Assembly: GCA_000739535.1 (NCBI GenBank)
Contig: DF820474.1
Span: 147,242 to 211,241 of the forward strand
Direction: 5' to 3'
Source of the DNA: Candidatus Vecturithrix granuli
GTDB lineage: Bacteria > Moduliflexota > Moduliflexia > Moduliflexales > Moduliflexaceae
Length of the DNA: 64,000 nucleotides
Notes under the pieces: model-generated
Databases searched by the model: none
What the model was told of the DNA's origin: nothing
What the model saw: the letters and a program-made list of their open reading frames with translations, nothing else
Shown: positions 17,504 through 25,542 of the stretch, one piece after another
Numbering within the stretch: the first letter of the stretch is position 1
Layout of the letters: each line of letters begins with the position of its first letter
Made by a program: the position numbers and the translations under genes

Positions 17504-18559
17504 CTACAAATAATCTGTCAATCCCTTGCGCTCTAATTCATCAACAATTTCTTTCACGCGCTGGGCCTGATCGCGATGACACACCAGCACAGCATTCTGT
17601 ACCCTGACGACGATTATCTGTTCCACGCCAATCAAAGCAGTTAATCCTGAGTCACTATAGACGATGTTTCCTGTACTGTCGAGAGTCATCACCTCTCCTC
17701 GACAGGTATTCCCTTCTTGATTCGTTGTCCAAACATCTGGCAGAGCAGCCCATGACCCGACATCACTCCATCCGAACGCGCCAGGAACCACAAAGGTTCT
17801 TTCCGCTTTCTCCATAATGCCATAATCAATTGACACCGCGTCAAGTCCCTCAAAGACTTCTGTAATCACTGATTGCGCTTCAGGAGTATCTAACACTGGC
17901 TGAATGCGCAGCAATCCCTGAGATAATCCAGGCATATAGCGATCAATCATGGTCAAAATCGTCGCAACTTTCCAGACAAACATCCCGCTATTCCAGTAAT
18001 ATTCTCCGCTATTCACAAAGTGTTGAGCTGTTGGGAGGTCAGGTTTTTCAGTAAATTTTCTGACGGTATAGACTTCCGGGCCTATCTTTTCTCCACGTTG
18101 AATATAGCCGAATCCGGTTTCAGGAGCATGAGGAGTAATTCCGAACGTCACAAGATTTTCGCCTTGCGAAGCAACATCAATGGCCACGCGCAAAAGTCGT
18201 TGAAATTCAGTTGGATTCTGAATGACATGATCGGAAGGTAAAATCGCCATGCATGCCTCCGGGTCATTGACATAAAGGGCGGCTAAACCAACACAAGGCG
18301 CTGTGCTCCGTCCCATGGGTTCCACAATGATATTTTTCGGGGGCACCTGCGGCAGTTGTTCACAAATCGGTTGATACAGATGTTTTCCGGTAATCACTAG
18401 AACCTGTTCAGGAGGAATGATAGGAGCCACGCGTTCAACGGTATTCTGGAGCATACTTTTTCCATCGAGAATATTCCAGAGTTGTTTAGGCGCATTCTCT
18501 CGACTTTGAGGCCAAAGTCGGGTACCTTTTCCTCCAGCCATTACGACTGCATACACCAT
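17504..18559 (-). CDS. manC: Mannose-1-phosphate guanylyltransferase
   Basis: Makes GDP-mannose from mannose-1-phosphate and GTP for polysaccharide synthesis. The 351-residue protein starts with the nucleotidyltransferase signature MAGGKGTRLWPQSR followed by APKQLW. Further motifs are ILPSDHVI, ETGFGYIQRGE, FTEKPD and NSGMFVWK. Its length equals the nucleotidyltransferase domain alone, so the phosphomannose isomerase (cupin) domain of bifunctional AlgA/ManC enzymes is absent. I used the ATG at 18559; a TTG eight codons upstream is possible. No isomerase gene is near. Confidence 0.92.
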   Translation of the reverse strand: MVYAVVMAGGKGTRLWPQSRENAPKQLWNILDGKSMLQNTVERVAPIIPPEQVLVITGKHLYQPICEQLPQVPPKNIIVEPMGRSTAPCVGLAALYVNDPEACMAILPSDHVIQNPTEFQRLLRVAIDVASQGENLVTFGITPHAPETGFGYIQRGEKIGPEVYTVRKFTEKPDLPTAQHFVNSGEYYWNSGMFVWKVATILTMIDRYMPGLSQGLLRIQPVLDTPEAQSVITEVFEGLDAVSIDYGIMEKAERTFVVPGAFGWSDVGSWAALPDVWTTNQEGNTCRGEVMTLDSTGNIVYSDSGLTALIGVEQIIVVRVQNAVLVCHRDQAQRVKEIVDELERKGLTDYL

Positions 18560-18616
18560 GAGAATTACTGAGGATGTCCACAATTAGTAAAACATCATAC
18601 TTACCCTAACGACGCT

Positions 18617-18865
18617 TTACTCATCATCTTCCCCATATCGATACTGATATTCCTGGTAGCGTTCATCCTCTTCGATCTCATATTCTTCTTCCTCATATTC
18701 TTCTTCTTCTTCCTCATAGTGTTCCTCTTCCACTTCCTGAAGATGCTGATCGATATCTGTCGCTAATTCCAGGCACAAATCACGAATATCCTCTAATCTA
18801 TTGGGAGAACGGGCGATTAATTCTGCTAAACGCTCCATTTTGATGCTAATTTCTACTCGCATCAT
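18617..18865 (-). CDS. Very acidic small protein (82 aa)
   Basis: No family is recognised. The first 43 residues form an amphipathic helical segment (MERLAELIARSPNRLEDIRDLCLELATDID). The last 40 consist almost entirely of Glu, Tyr and Asp (EEEEEEYEEEEYEIEEDERY), giving a strongly negative, probably disordered tail. A textbook GGAGGG ribosome site lies 6 bases before the ATG at 18865, supporting translation. It lies 57 bp upstream of the guanylyltransferase on the same strand. Possible roles are binding a basic protein or metal, or DNA mimicry; none is shown. Confidence 0.75.
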   Translation of the reverse strand: MMRVEISIKMERLAELIARSPNRLEDIRDLCLELATDIDQHLQEVEEEHYEEEEEEYEEEEYEIEEDERYQEYQYRYGEDDE

Positions 18866-18895
18866 GCTGAACCCTCCGTTACCGACCTTTCTAAA

Positions 18896-19011
18896 CAGGA
18901 CTTACGCACACCCCCCTTTATCCCCCCGCAAGCGGGGGGAAGAGACGTAACGCTCTTCTGCGAGCGTCCCCCGTTTACGGGGGGACTGAGGGGGGTATTG
19001 TGTAAGTCCTG
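18896..19011. mobile_element. MITE-like element with 10-bp terminal inverted repeats
   Basis: The ends are CAGGACTTAC (18896-18905) and GTAAGTCCTG (19002-19011), with near-complementary sequence continuing inward (CACCCCCCTTTA against TGAGGGGGGTAT). Two G/C-rich hairpins are nested inside (CCCCCCGCAAGCGGGGGG, and CCCCCGTTTACGGGGG). The pentamer CTAAA flanks both ends (18891-18895 and 19012-19016), consistent with a target duplication. It has no coding capacity. Confidence 0.7.
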
Positions 19012-19203
19012 CTAAATTTACTTCATGGTGTATTCTGCACAAAACTTGTACAGAGATGTGACCATTGACCTGAATATGCTCATGACACGACTCATGCGTC
19101 TGCTATTTTCAATAAAAATTCAGCAGACATTTTTCACGTCACAATAGCCCTTGTCATAAGCATTTTTACCGTCAAAACCGTTAGTACCGCAAGCGAATTC
19201 CTG

Positions 19204-20058
19204 TCAAGTATAATATTTCTTTTCTGCAATTTCCTGAATTCTTGCAATCACATCCTGAATAATGATGTCAGGGGTTGAAGCTCCTGCCGACACTCCCACT
19301 GAAGAGACACCCTGAAACCATTCCGGCTGCACATCATCCGCAGTCTCTACTTGATATGTCCGTGAGTTTAACATGTTTGAAATCGCCGTCAGACGGCAGG
19401 TGTTGGCGCTGGTACGAGAACCGATGATAAGCATGACATCGTGTTCTTTCGGCAGTTGGCGAATATCGCGTTGATGCTGGATGGTTGGCCCACAGATCGT
19501 ATGAAAAAATTTCAGTTCTCGGCATTTTGCGGCCAACACAGATAGAATGCTCTGGACATTCTCAATATTCTGGGTTGATTGTACCACAACCCCGATCCGG
19601 TTCGCTCCTTGAAAAACTTTTTCCGCTTCTTCTGGATTCGAAAGAATAATGGCTGATTCTACCTGCCCTGCAATACCAATAACCTCGTCATGTCCATGAT
19701 CTCCAATCACAACAACAGTGTAACCTTCTGCTTGTAATTGTCGAGTATAGGCATGGATTTCTAACACTAAGGGACAGGTAGCGTCAATCATGGTTAATCC
19801 TTTTTGCTGAGCGATTCGATACGTTTCAGGAATCTCCCCATGCGCTCGAATGATGAGTGTACCCGCGGAAATGTGATCGAGAGAATTTACCACCCGGATA
19901 CCAGCCTGATCGAGTTCACGAACTACATGCTCATTGTGCACAATATCCCCAAGCATGTAGATCGGTCCCGTTTGATTTTTTGCAGTTTCCAACGCTAAAC
20001 GCACAGCTCGTTTGACACCAAAACAAAACCCGGCGCTTTTGGCAACATGTATTTCCAT
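19204..20058 (-). CDS. ispH: 4-hydroxy-3-methylbut-2-enyl diphosphate reductase IspH
   Basis: Last enzyme of the MEP pathway, giving IPP and DMAPP; it carries a [4Fe-4S] cluster. The protein has 284 residues from the ATG at 20058, the usual bacterial length. The cluster cysteines are C12 (AGFCFGVKRA), C95 (DATCPLV) and C189 (HTICGPT). GDIVHNEHVV, RAHGE and the late block GVSAGASTPD are all present. The usual late GKNSSNT motif appears as GSRTSANTCRL, an acceptable variant. The 18 extra codons upstream lack conservation. Confidence 0.93.
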   Translation of the reverse strand: MEIHVAKSAGFCFGVKRAVRLALETAKNQTGPIYMLGDIVHNEHVVRELDQAGIRVVNSLDHISAGTLIIRAHGEIPETYRIAQQKGLTMIDATCPLVLEIHAYTRQLQAEGYTVVVIGDHGHDEVIGIAGQVESAIILSNPEEAEKVFQGANRIGVVVQSTQNIENVQSILSVLAAKCRELKFFHTICGPTIQHQRDIRQLPKEHDVMLIIGSRTSANTCRLTAISNMLNSRTYQVETADDVQPEWFQGVSSVGVSAGASTPDIIIQDVIARIQEIAEKKYYT

Positions 20059-20101
20059 GAGAATTATTGCGAATAAGGTCTTACAAGAGGCCTGTTCAGT
20101 T

Positions 20102-20212
20102 CTGGCGATCAATCGCCAGTCTCAAAGCGAAAGGGCACTGAAGCGCCCTGCGGAATTGATCAACGAGCTTCAGCCTGCTTCGGCTTTGAGATCGATCATT
20201 GCTGATCAGGAT
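20102..20212. repeat. 111-bp dispersed repeat, copy B
   Basis: Second copy of the element at 17384-17494, in the same orientation and of the same length, with scattered substitutions. It lies in the gap upstream of ispH. Confidence 0.85.
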
Positions 20213-20281
20213 AATGTATTCTTTCTTATATGTGATTCTTGTAGTACATACTTTCGGAAATAAGTGCACAATGAAATAGAC

Positions 20282-20435
20282 CTGGTAGCCCCGCCCTACG
20301 TGGCGGGAATAACGCCGATAAACCCGCCACGTAGGGCGGGGCTACCAGTCTGTATTTATTTCCGAAACGCTGTAGCCGATAAACCCGCCACGTAGGGCGG
20401 GGCTACCAGTGTGTATTTATTTCCGAAACGCTGTA
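20282..20435. repeat. Inverted plus tandem repeat (61-bp unit, two copies)
   Basis: A perfect 26-bp inverted repeat has arms 20282-20307 and 20323-20348 (outer bases CTGGTAGCCCCGCCC). A 61-bp unit, 20314-20374, is repeated head-to-tail at 20375-20435, with essentially one local difference. The outer sequences TTTCGGAAATAA (about 20252) and TTATTTCCGAAA also pair, so the original element probably spanned about 20250-20375 and its right half was then duplicated. There are no genes in it. Confidence 0.85.
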
Positions 20436-20443
20436 GTAGTTAC

Positions 20444-22438
20444 TTACACCCGTTTTTTGAGCTCAAGAATCTGATCGCGGATTTCAGCCGCCCGCTCAAA
20501 TTCCAACTTTTTCGCGGCCTCACGCATCATCTGCTCCAGACGTTCAATGTCTGTCTGAACATCGCCGCTTGTCTGGTAAATCGCCTGCTCTTCAGCCGCA
20601 ACCGGCACAGTGTAATAATCGGCTTCATAGAGACTCGCTAAAATATTCGTGATGCCTTTTTTGATTGTTTCCGGCGTAATACTATATTCTTCATTATATT
20701 GCCGCTGTTTTTCACGCCGCCGCTCACATTCTGACAGCATGGCTTTGATGGAACCTGTCAGGGTATCGGCGTACAGAATGACCTGGCCATTGACATTGCG
20801 GGCGGCGCGACCGGCTGTTTGAATCAAGGAGGTGGTTGAACGCAGAAACCCCTCTTTATCGGCGTCCAGAATAGCAACCAACGACACCTCCGGAATATCT
20901 AACCCTTCACGTAATAAATTGATGCCTACCAGAACGTCAAATTTCCCCAAACGTAAGTCGCGAATAATCTCAATTCGGTCAAGGGTGTCAATATCCGAGT
21001 GCAAATATTTCACCCGTACTCCCAATTCTTCGTAATACTCGGTCAGATCTTCAGCCATGCGCTTGGTAAGCGTTGTTACCAGAACGCGCTCGCTGCGAGC
21101 CGCTCTGAGGCGAATTTCTGCCAATAAATCATCCACCTGCCCGGTTGCCGGACGGATCACAACCTCAGGATCCATCAGGCCGGTCGGACGAATCACTTGT
21201 TCCGCGACCACTCCGCCGGTTTGCTGCAATTCATACGGACTGGGCGTGGCTGACACGTAAATGACCTGCGGGATTTGTGCCTCAAATTCTTCAAAACAGA
21301 GCGGACGGTTATCCTTTGCCGAAGGCAGGCGGAAGCCATATTCCACGAGCGTGGTTTTGCGCGATTGGTCGCCCACATACATCCCGCGTAACTGCGGAAT
21401 CGTCACATGGCTCTCATCAATCACAAACAGGGCGTCTTGCGGGAAATATTCGATTAACGTCGGCGGCGGTTCACCCGGTTTGCGGCCGCTGAGATGGCGC
21501 GAGTAATTTTCAATGCCATGACAGAAGCCGACTTCCTGAAGCATTTCCAGATCAAACATGGTGCGCTGGTGCAGCCGTTGCATTTCCAGGAGTTTATTGC
21601 CATTTTTCAGTTCGATCTCGCGTTCTAATAATTCCGCTTTGATCGCTTCCATGGCCCGATCCATTTCCTCTTTCGGAGTGACGTAATGGCTGGCCGGATA
21701 AATCGTGATCCGATCCAGGGTTTCGATCCGCTTGCCAGTCAGAGGATCGAAGGTGGCAAGTTGATCAACTTCATCTCCGAACAATTCGATCCGAATGGCG
21801 ACATGATCTTCATAGGATGGCACGATTTCGATTACATCGCCGCGCGCGCGAAACGTGCCGCGGTGCAGGTCAATATCATTGCGCTCATATTGAATATCCG
21901 TCAAACGGCGTAATAATTTTTGACGATCAATCGTCTGTCCCCGTTCCAGAAAAAAGAGCATGCCGTAATACGCATTGGGATCGCCCAGGCCATAAATGCA
22001 CGAGACGCTGGCGACAATAATGACATCGCGCCGTTCAAACAATGAGCGCGTGGCGGAATGGCGCATTTTGTCAATGTATTCGTTGATTGAGGCGTCTTTC
22101 TCGATATAGGTATCTGTAGTCGGAATATAGGCTTCGGGTTGGTAATAGTCGTAATAACTCACGAAATACTCTACGGCGTTGCGCGGAAAGAATTCCTTAA
22201 ACTCACCGTATAACTGGGCGGCCAGGGTTTTGTTGTGCGTGATTACCAACGTCGGCTTCTGTACCTGTTCAATGACATTGGCAATCGTATAGGTTTTGCC
22301 TGAGCCTGTAACCCCGAGCAGCACCTGGTGCTTTTTTTCCTGGCGGATGCCTGCGCACAATGTCTCAATCGCCTGCTGCTGGTCGCCGCGCGGCGTATAT
22401 TCTGACACTAATTGAAATTTTCGAATGGGTTCAGCCAT
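20444..22438 (-). CDS. uvrB: Excinuclease ABC subunit B
   Basis: The damage-verifying helicase-like subunit of nucleotide excision repair, 664 residues and complete. Walker A is [14 protein letters not shown] near residue 42. The beta-hairpin region [12 protein letters not shown] follows, then [14 protein letters not shown] (Walker B region) and the helicase motifs [14 protein letters not shown] and QTAGRAARN. The C-terminal UVR motif ([22 protein letters not shown]) binds UvrC/UvrA. uvrA and uvrC are not in the window. The 400-bp gap downstream holds two repeat elements. Confidence 0.96.
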   Translation of the reverse strand: MAEPIRKFQLVSEYTPRGDQQQAIETLCAGIRQEKKHQVLLGVTGSGKTYTIANVIEQVQKPTLVITHNKTLAAQLYGEFKEFFPRNAVEYFVSYYDYYQPEAYIPTTDTYIEKDASINEYIDKMRHSATRSLFERRDVIIVASVSCIYGLGDPNAYYGMLFFLERGQTIDRQKLLRRLTDIQYERNDIDLHRGTFRARGDVIEIVPSYEDHVAIRIELFGDEVDQLATFDPLTGKRIETLDRITIYPASHYVTPKEEMDRAMEAIKAELLEREIELKNGNKLLEMQRLHQRTMFDLEMLQEVGFCHGIENYSRHLSGRKPGEPPPTLIEYFPQDALFVIDESHVTIPQLRGMYVGDQSRKTTLVEYGFRLPSAKDNRPLCFEEFEAQIPQVIYVSATPSPYELQQTGGVVAEQVIRPTGLMDPEVVIRPATGQVDDLLAEIRLRAARSERVLVTTLTKRMAEDLTEYYEELGVRVKYLHSDIDTLDRIEIIRDLRLGKFDVLVGINLLREGLDIPEVSLVAILDADKEGFLRSTTSLIQTAGRAARNVNGQVILYADTLTGSIKAMLSECERRREKQRQYNEEYSITPETIKKGITNILASLYEADYYTVPVAAEEQAIYQTSGDVQTDIERLEQMMREAAKKLEFERAAEIRDQILELKKRV

Positions 22439-22645
22439 AAATCACTACAAGGAGAAGAGATAAGAAAAGGATGTCTGAATATTGCCTGAAAACGAATGTT
22501 TTGTTATAGCTAAAATTCAGACAATTTATTTGTAATCACTTAAATAAAAATACCAATCCTCTCTTTGACTTTTAAGGTTCTTCCGGGAAATTTGATATGC
22601 TCGTAGTAAACGCTTTAGCGTTTGAAAAGTCCGCTGAAGCGGCTA
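22439..22645. other. Non-coding gap with a 51-bp double hairpin
   Basis: No gene is visible. TCGTAGTA (22601-22608) and its complement TACTACGA near 22645-22652 enclose two small hairpins (AACGCTTTAGCGTT and TCCGCTGAAGCGGC), a compact repeat like those elsewhere in the window. Confidence 0.5.
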
Positions 22646-22879
22646 CTACGAACCTATCAGAATCGAGTTTAGAGAGTACTGCTCATTCCAGTGCTCACTT
22701 TTCACATCTAAGATAAAACTCCCGCTGCTTTCGTCAACAAAAAATGTAATCAGTTCCCGATCAACTTGACATTGAGGACGATTGAACTGAAAATGGAATT
22801 TGCTACCGATTCTTCTGGAAATCCTTGACAATTTTTCACCTGTCAGAGAATATCTTTTCAGCCGATTCCATTGTAGCAT
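22646..22879 (-). CDS. Possible small protein or gene remnant (77 aa)
   Basis: The translation looks protein-like (FHFQFNRPQCQVDRELITFFVDESSGSFILDVKSEHW), but no family is recognised and there is no clear ribosome site. Its last codons run into the hairpin element at 22601-22652. It could be the remains of a larger gene. On the opposite strand a 46-codon frame at 22907-23047 has a good GGAGGG site, but its peptide resembles nothing known. Confidence 0.25.
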   Translation of the reverse strand: MLQWNRLKRYSLTGEKLSRISRRIGSKFHFQFNRPQCQVDRELITFFVDESSGSFILDVKSEHWNEQYSLNSILIGS

Positions 22880-23144
22880 TCATGGAAATCAATGGAGGGA
22901 AACCTGATGACAACCAAACTGAAAACATTAATTCCTGGCCTGAAGATGAATCCGTCGATGGTTTTCTCAAATATATCTACACCCAACTTCATGAAAACCG
23001 GTGGACATAATGCAAAACATGCTTTAAAGGTGAGAAAAAGAGGCTGAAACACAGATTGCCCGGATTTCACAGATAACAGGAACAGCAAAAAACTGAAAAT
23101 CTGTGCAATCCGTTCAATCCGTGGTTCTATTCGATGTAATTGAC

Positions 23145-23402
23145 ATGCCAACACTGTCTTGCTTTTATGGAATTCGAATTAGCATGAACTATAACGATCA
23201 TCAGCCGCCGCATTTTCATGCGGAGTATCAGGATTATGAAGCCACGATTCAGATTGTAACAGGCGCTGTTACCGGCCACATGCCAAGACGGGCATTGAAT
23301 TTGATCTGGACCTGGCTGGATGAGCATCAGGCTGAATTGCTGGACAACTGGGAACGATCGCGCCAACGACGGCCATTACAACGCATTGAACCATTAGCAT
23401 GA
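23145..23402 (+). CDS. DUF4160 family protein
   Basis: An 85-residue protein with the DUF4160 hallmark: MPTLSCFYGIRISMNYNDHQPPHFHAEY, followed by ATIQIVTGAVTGHMPRRALNLIWTWLDEHQAELLDNW. The PPHFHA motif and the basic C-terminus are conserved in the family. Members are usually encoded directly beside a DUF2442 gene, as here. The pair behaves like a small two-gene toxin-antitoxin-like module, but its biochemical role is unknown to me. I chose the ATG at 23145, which starts the conserved sequence. Confidence 0.88.
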   Translation: MPTLSCFYGIRISMNYNDHQPPHFHAEYQDYEATIQIVTGAVTGHMPRRALNLIWTWLDEHQAELLDNWERSRQRRPLQRIEPLA

Positions 23403-23412
23403 GGGGAATGTT

Positions 23413-23745
23413 ATGTTTTTACACGTGATTGCGGTTGAATATGTCGGAGATTACAAACTCAAAATAGGTTTCAATAATGGGGTACAAGGCATTGTGGATC
23501 TGGAATCCGAACTGTATGGAGAAATCTTTGAGCCGCTACGGGAGATAGCGTTATTTCAACAAGTGTTTTTAACTGGTCGCACGATTGAATGGCCTAATGG
23601 AGCCGATTTTGCCCCGGAATTTCTCCTGGAACTGCTACAGCAAAGCGATGTTTCGCCCCAACAGCTCGTTGGAATGAAGCCGAAATCTAAACGAAAGACC
23701 GCATCCGGAAAAGGTAAGAAAAAACCGGTGTTGACAGGAGCATAG
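23413..23745 (+). CDS. DUF2442 family protein
   Basis: A 110-residue protein. Residues 1-80 match the DUF2442 pattern (VIAVEYVGDYKLKIGFNNGVQGIVDLESEL, then GRTIEWPNGADFAPEFLLEL). The C-terminal 30 residues are strongly basic (KPKSKRKTASGKGKKKP), suggesting nucleic-acid contact. It starts 10 bp after the DUF4160 stop with a GAGGGG ribosome site, so the two are co-translated. Its end lies only 145 bp from the template repeat of the retroelement cassette, on the opposite strand. Confidence 0.88.
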   Translation: MFLHVIAVEYVGDYKLKIGFNNGVQGIVDLESELYGEIFEPLREIALFQQVFLTGRTIEWPNGADFAPEFLLELLQQSDVSPQQLVGMKPKSKRKTASGKGKKKPVLTGA

Positions 23746-23754
23746 GTGAATGTC

Positions 23755-23889
23755 ACACGATATCTTATGAATCTGTAACGGGACGGAAGGACCGGCAGTG
23801 GGAACACTTACGCGCCGGACGGTTCCGGCGGCGAGCGCCGTACTGAGGAACCCTCCGGTAGAGTTGACAACATGACAAAAGCGGACAGT
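23755..23889 (-). ncRNA. GC-rich structured region downstream of the template repeat
   Basis: On the minus strand this follows the template repeat directly. It contains perfect small hairpins, including CGCCGGA-ACCG-TCCGGCG (23812-23829), GGCG-AG-CGCC and GAGG-AAC-CCTC, and has no convincing coding frame. In known diversity-generating retroelements the template RNA continues into a structured spacer that the reverse transcriptase needs for priming. This position and composition fit that role, but it is inference only. Confidence 0.4.
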
Positions 23890-23994
23890 ATCATTTTCCG
23901 GAACGAACACAACGCACGTAGTTGTCGTTGTTGAGGTTGTTCCAATTGACGTTGCCGTTGTTGAAATTGACATTCCACGCCGACTGCGCCGAAC
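23890..23994 (-). repeat. DGR template repeat (TR)
   Basis: 105 bp that match the 3' end of the DUF1566 gene (24379-24483) with 13 differences. On the coding (minus) strand 12 of the 13 are adenines of this copy; of its 30 adenines 12 differ, of its 75 other bases only one (G to C). The replacements comprise 4 C, 4 G and 4 T. Translated in the register of the gene it reads WNVNFNNGNVNWNNLNNDNY, the Asn-rich (AAC/AAT) composition typical of DGR templates. It is itself out of any long gene: a stop lies just upstream in frame. It is co-oriented with, and about 385 bp downstream of, the variable repeat. Confidence 0.9.
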
Positions 23995-24310
23995 AATTAT
24001 CCCTTCACTTGTTCCGCTCCATCCGAACGCTGCCACACCGGGACAACGCCCCCGGGAGCGGCCACTGGCCACCGATCCGCGAACGGTACGATGCGCCTGT
24101 ATCGCTATGCCGGGGAAACCGAGATTTCCCGTAGGCGGAAGGGACGCACAATGATAAATCTAGGCGCGCTCCGTACTCAGCAAGAGCACGAATTCTGGCC
24201 CTGCCCGTCTGCTGTTCTACCAGGACGGCCTTCCATCCCATCGCTGAACAGTATATTCCTGATATGGATTGCTGGCAACAAAAAAAGACGTTTTGCAAAA
24301 AAAATTTTCG
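23995..24310. other. Non-coding region between terminator and template repeat
   Basis: No believable gene lies here. Open frames on the minus strand (for example one reading RIGGQWPLPGALSRCGSVR) are GC-biased shadows that end in stops shortly before the template repeat. It may be the 5' part of the template RNA, or a decayed accessory gene (avd) or coding remnant. Confidence 0.4.
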
Positions 24311-24330
24311 ACAGGGGGCAAGCCCCCTGT
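24311..24330 (-). terminator. Hairpin after the variable gene (terminator and/or DGR target hairpin)
   Basis: ACAGGGGGC-TT-GCCCCCTGT, a perfect 9-bp stem, is followed on the minus strand by CGAAAATTTTTTTT. It starts 50 bp after the stop of the diversified gene. It looks like a Rho-independent terminator. In several DGRs a short GC-rich hairpin just downstream of the variable repeat is needed for efficient mutagenic homing, so it may serve both roles. Confidence 0.7.
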
Positions 24331-24378
24331 ACCCCCAAAACCAAAAGAATCAAATCATTCAAATAATCAAATATTCAA

Positions 24379-24483
24379 ATCATTGTCCGGAACGAACACA
24401 ACGCACGTAGTAGTCGAGGCTGAGGATGATCCAATCGACGTTGCCGCTGGTGAAACTGAGATGCCACGCCGACTGCGCCGAAC
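24379..24483 (-). repeat. DGR variable repeat (VR)
   Basis: The last 35 codons of the DUF1566 protein gene plus its stop. Compared with the template at 23890-23994, changed codons are N326H, V327L, N328S, N330T, N331S, N335D, N337I, N338I, N340S, N341L, N343Y and K352Q (template residue first). All but V327L arise from template adenines. The invariant ends SAQSAW and YVRCVRSG flank the variable core, as expected for the ligand-binding face of a C-type-lectin fold with constant anchors. Confidence 0.9.
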
Positions 24484-25438
24484 CTTCGCCTTTTTTCTGC
24501 CTTCTGTCCGCACTCCAGCACCACCATTGTTTTTTGTCAAAAATCGGCTTGATATACAAACCATTTGACTGTTCTTGCGGTTCCAGCAGGGACATCAATT
24601 CCGGGATGGTGGGCAGGCGCCAGTCATTGTATCCGGCAAACTTGCGGCGGTTCAGATCAGCGACATATTTTTGAGCCCCTTCATACAAGAGCCAATTATC
24701 TGAACCCGACTGTTGCCACATCAGGCCGGTGGCATGGTCCACGATCACCTCGCCGCGTTCCTCGAATTCGTTGTGAATGTATTCCAGTGGTCGCTGGTTT
24801 TCATCTAATCCAAAGACTTCTCTGAATTCAACCTCCGAAACTGTCAAGGGTTCGCTGCGCGGGCGAATGAGCTCTTTTCCTGCGCCTGTGTCTTTTGCTT
24901 CCAGGAACCCGGTGCGCTGCAATTCCTGATACATAGCTACAAACCAGTCTTTCAACCCTTCCTGCGAGGCGTCGCTGCGCTCCTCGGCCTGGGCAATCCA
25001 TTGGCGGGCGGCTTCTGGGTTCAGGAAGTTCAAGGCCGTCAACTGCTGCGCGCGTTTGAGCCTGATATGGTCTTCCCAGGGGGAACGCTGGTCAAGGTAC
25101 TGCCACAGCAAACCGGCCACTGCGCGCACGCGCTCGTGCGTGTATTCGCTGACTAACTCTTGCAGCAGGAGCGTGCGCACCTCGGATTCGATTTCATACA
25201 GATCGGTTCCGATTTCCTGACAAATCGGTGAGAGTAGCAGATCGGATTCATCCAGATACGAAAGCGGCTGCGACGCATCGAGAAAGAAATTGATACGGAT
25301 CAGATGCAGCAATTCGGTATTGAGCACCACCGGCAGGGCCGCATGGCAGGCCAGCAGCACAAGGCCGCGCTCATATTCGCGCTTGAACATCTCCACCCGT
25401 CGCCGGGCATTCTTTTGAGCAAGACTGGTTTCAGGCAT
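24380..25438 (-). CDS. DGR-diversified DUF1566 (C-type-lectin-like) target protein
   Basis: A 352-residue soluble protein with no signal peptide. Residues 20-120 carry a helical domain (LACHAALPVVLNTELLHLIRINFF, then DLLLSPICQEIGTDLYEIESEVRTLLL). I recall similar sequence at the N-terminus of formylglycine-enzyme-like proteins in cyanobacteria and other multicellular bacteria. Residues 230-350 are DUF1566 (VIVDHATGLMWQQSGS, FAGYNDWRLPTIPELMSLL, WWCWSADR), a C-type-lectin-like fold used by DGR target proteins. Its last 35 codons form the variable repeat. It is the last gene of the TIR-MoxR-vWA cluster. I infer that it is the variable recognition component. Confidence 0.9.
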   Translation of the reverse strand: MPETSLAQKNARRRVEMFKREYERGLVLLACHAALPVVLNTELLHLIRINFFLDASQPLSYLDESDLLLSPICQEIGTDLYEIESEVRTLLLQELVSEYTHERVRAVAGLLWQYLDQRSPWEDHIRLKRAQQLTALNFLNPEAARQWIAQAEERSDASQEGLKDWFVAMYQELQRTGFLEAKDTGAGKELIRPRSEPLTVSEVEFREVFGLDENQRPLEYIHNEFEERGEVIVDHATGLMWQQSGSDNWLLYEGAQKYVADLNRRKFAGYNDWRLPTIPELMSLLEPQEQSNGLYIKPIFDKKQWWCWSADRRQKKGEGSAQSAWHLSFTSGNVDWIILSLDYYVRCVRSGQ

Positions 25439-25443
25439 CAGGA

Positions 25444-25540
25444 AAATAGAACACTGATGACACTGATTGGACTGATGTTCCCTGATTTTTTTGTTTTATC
25501 AGTGTCGATCAGTCTCATCAATCCAATCAGTGTTCTATCC
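25444..25540. repeat. Inverted repeat, CACTGATTGGACTGAT family, copy 1
   Basis: Imperfect arms begin ATAGAACACTGATGACACTG at the left and end ATCCAATCAGTGTTCTATCC at the right. It fills the gap between the vWA gene stop (25543) and the start of the variable protein gene (25438). Copy 2 is at 26711-26809. Confidence 0.85.
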
Positions 25541-25542
25541 TC

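Noticed and set aside
22825-23047. Short plus-strand frames before the DUF4160 gene
   Set aside because: One has a good ribosome site (start 22907) but a 46-residue peptide with no recognisable features; not strong enough to list as a gene.
23635-24298. Open frames overlapping the template repeat (minus strand)
   Set aside because: They read the template out of the register of the target gene, give GC-biased low-complexity peptides (TTATSIGTTSTTTTT) and lack ribosome sites. The non-coding template explanation fits better.
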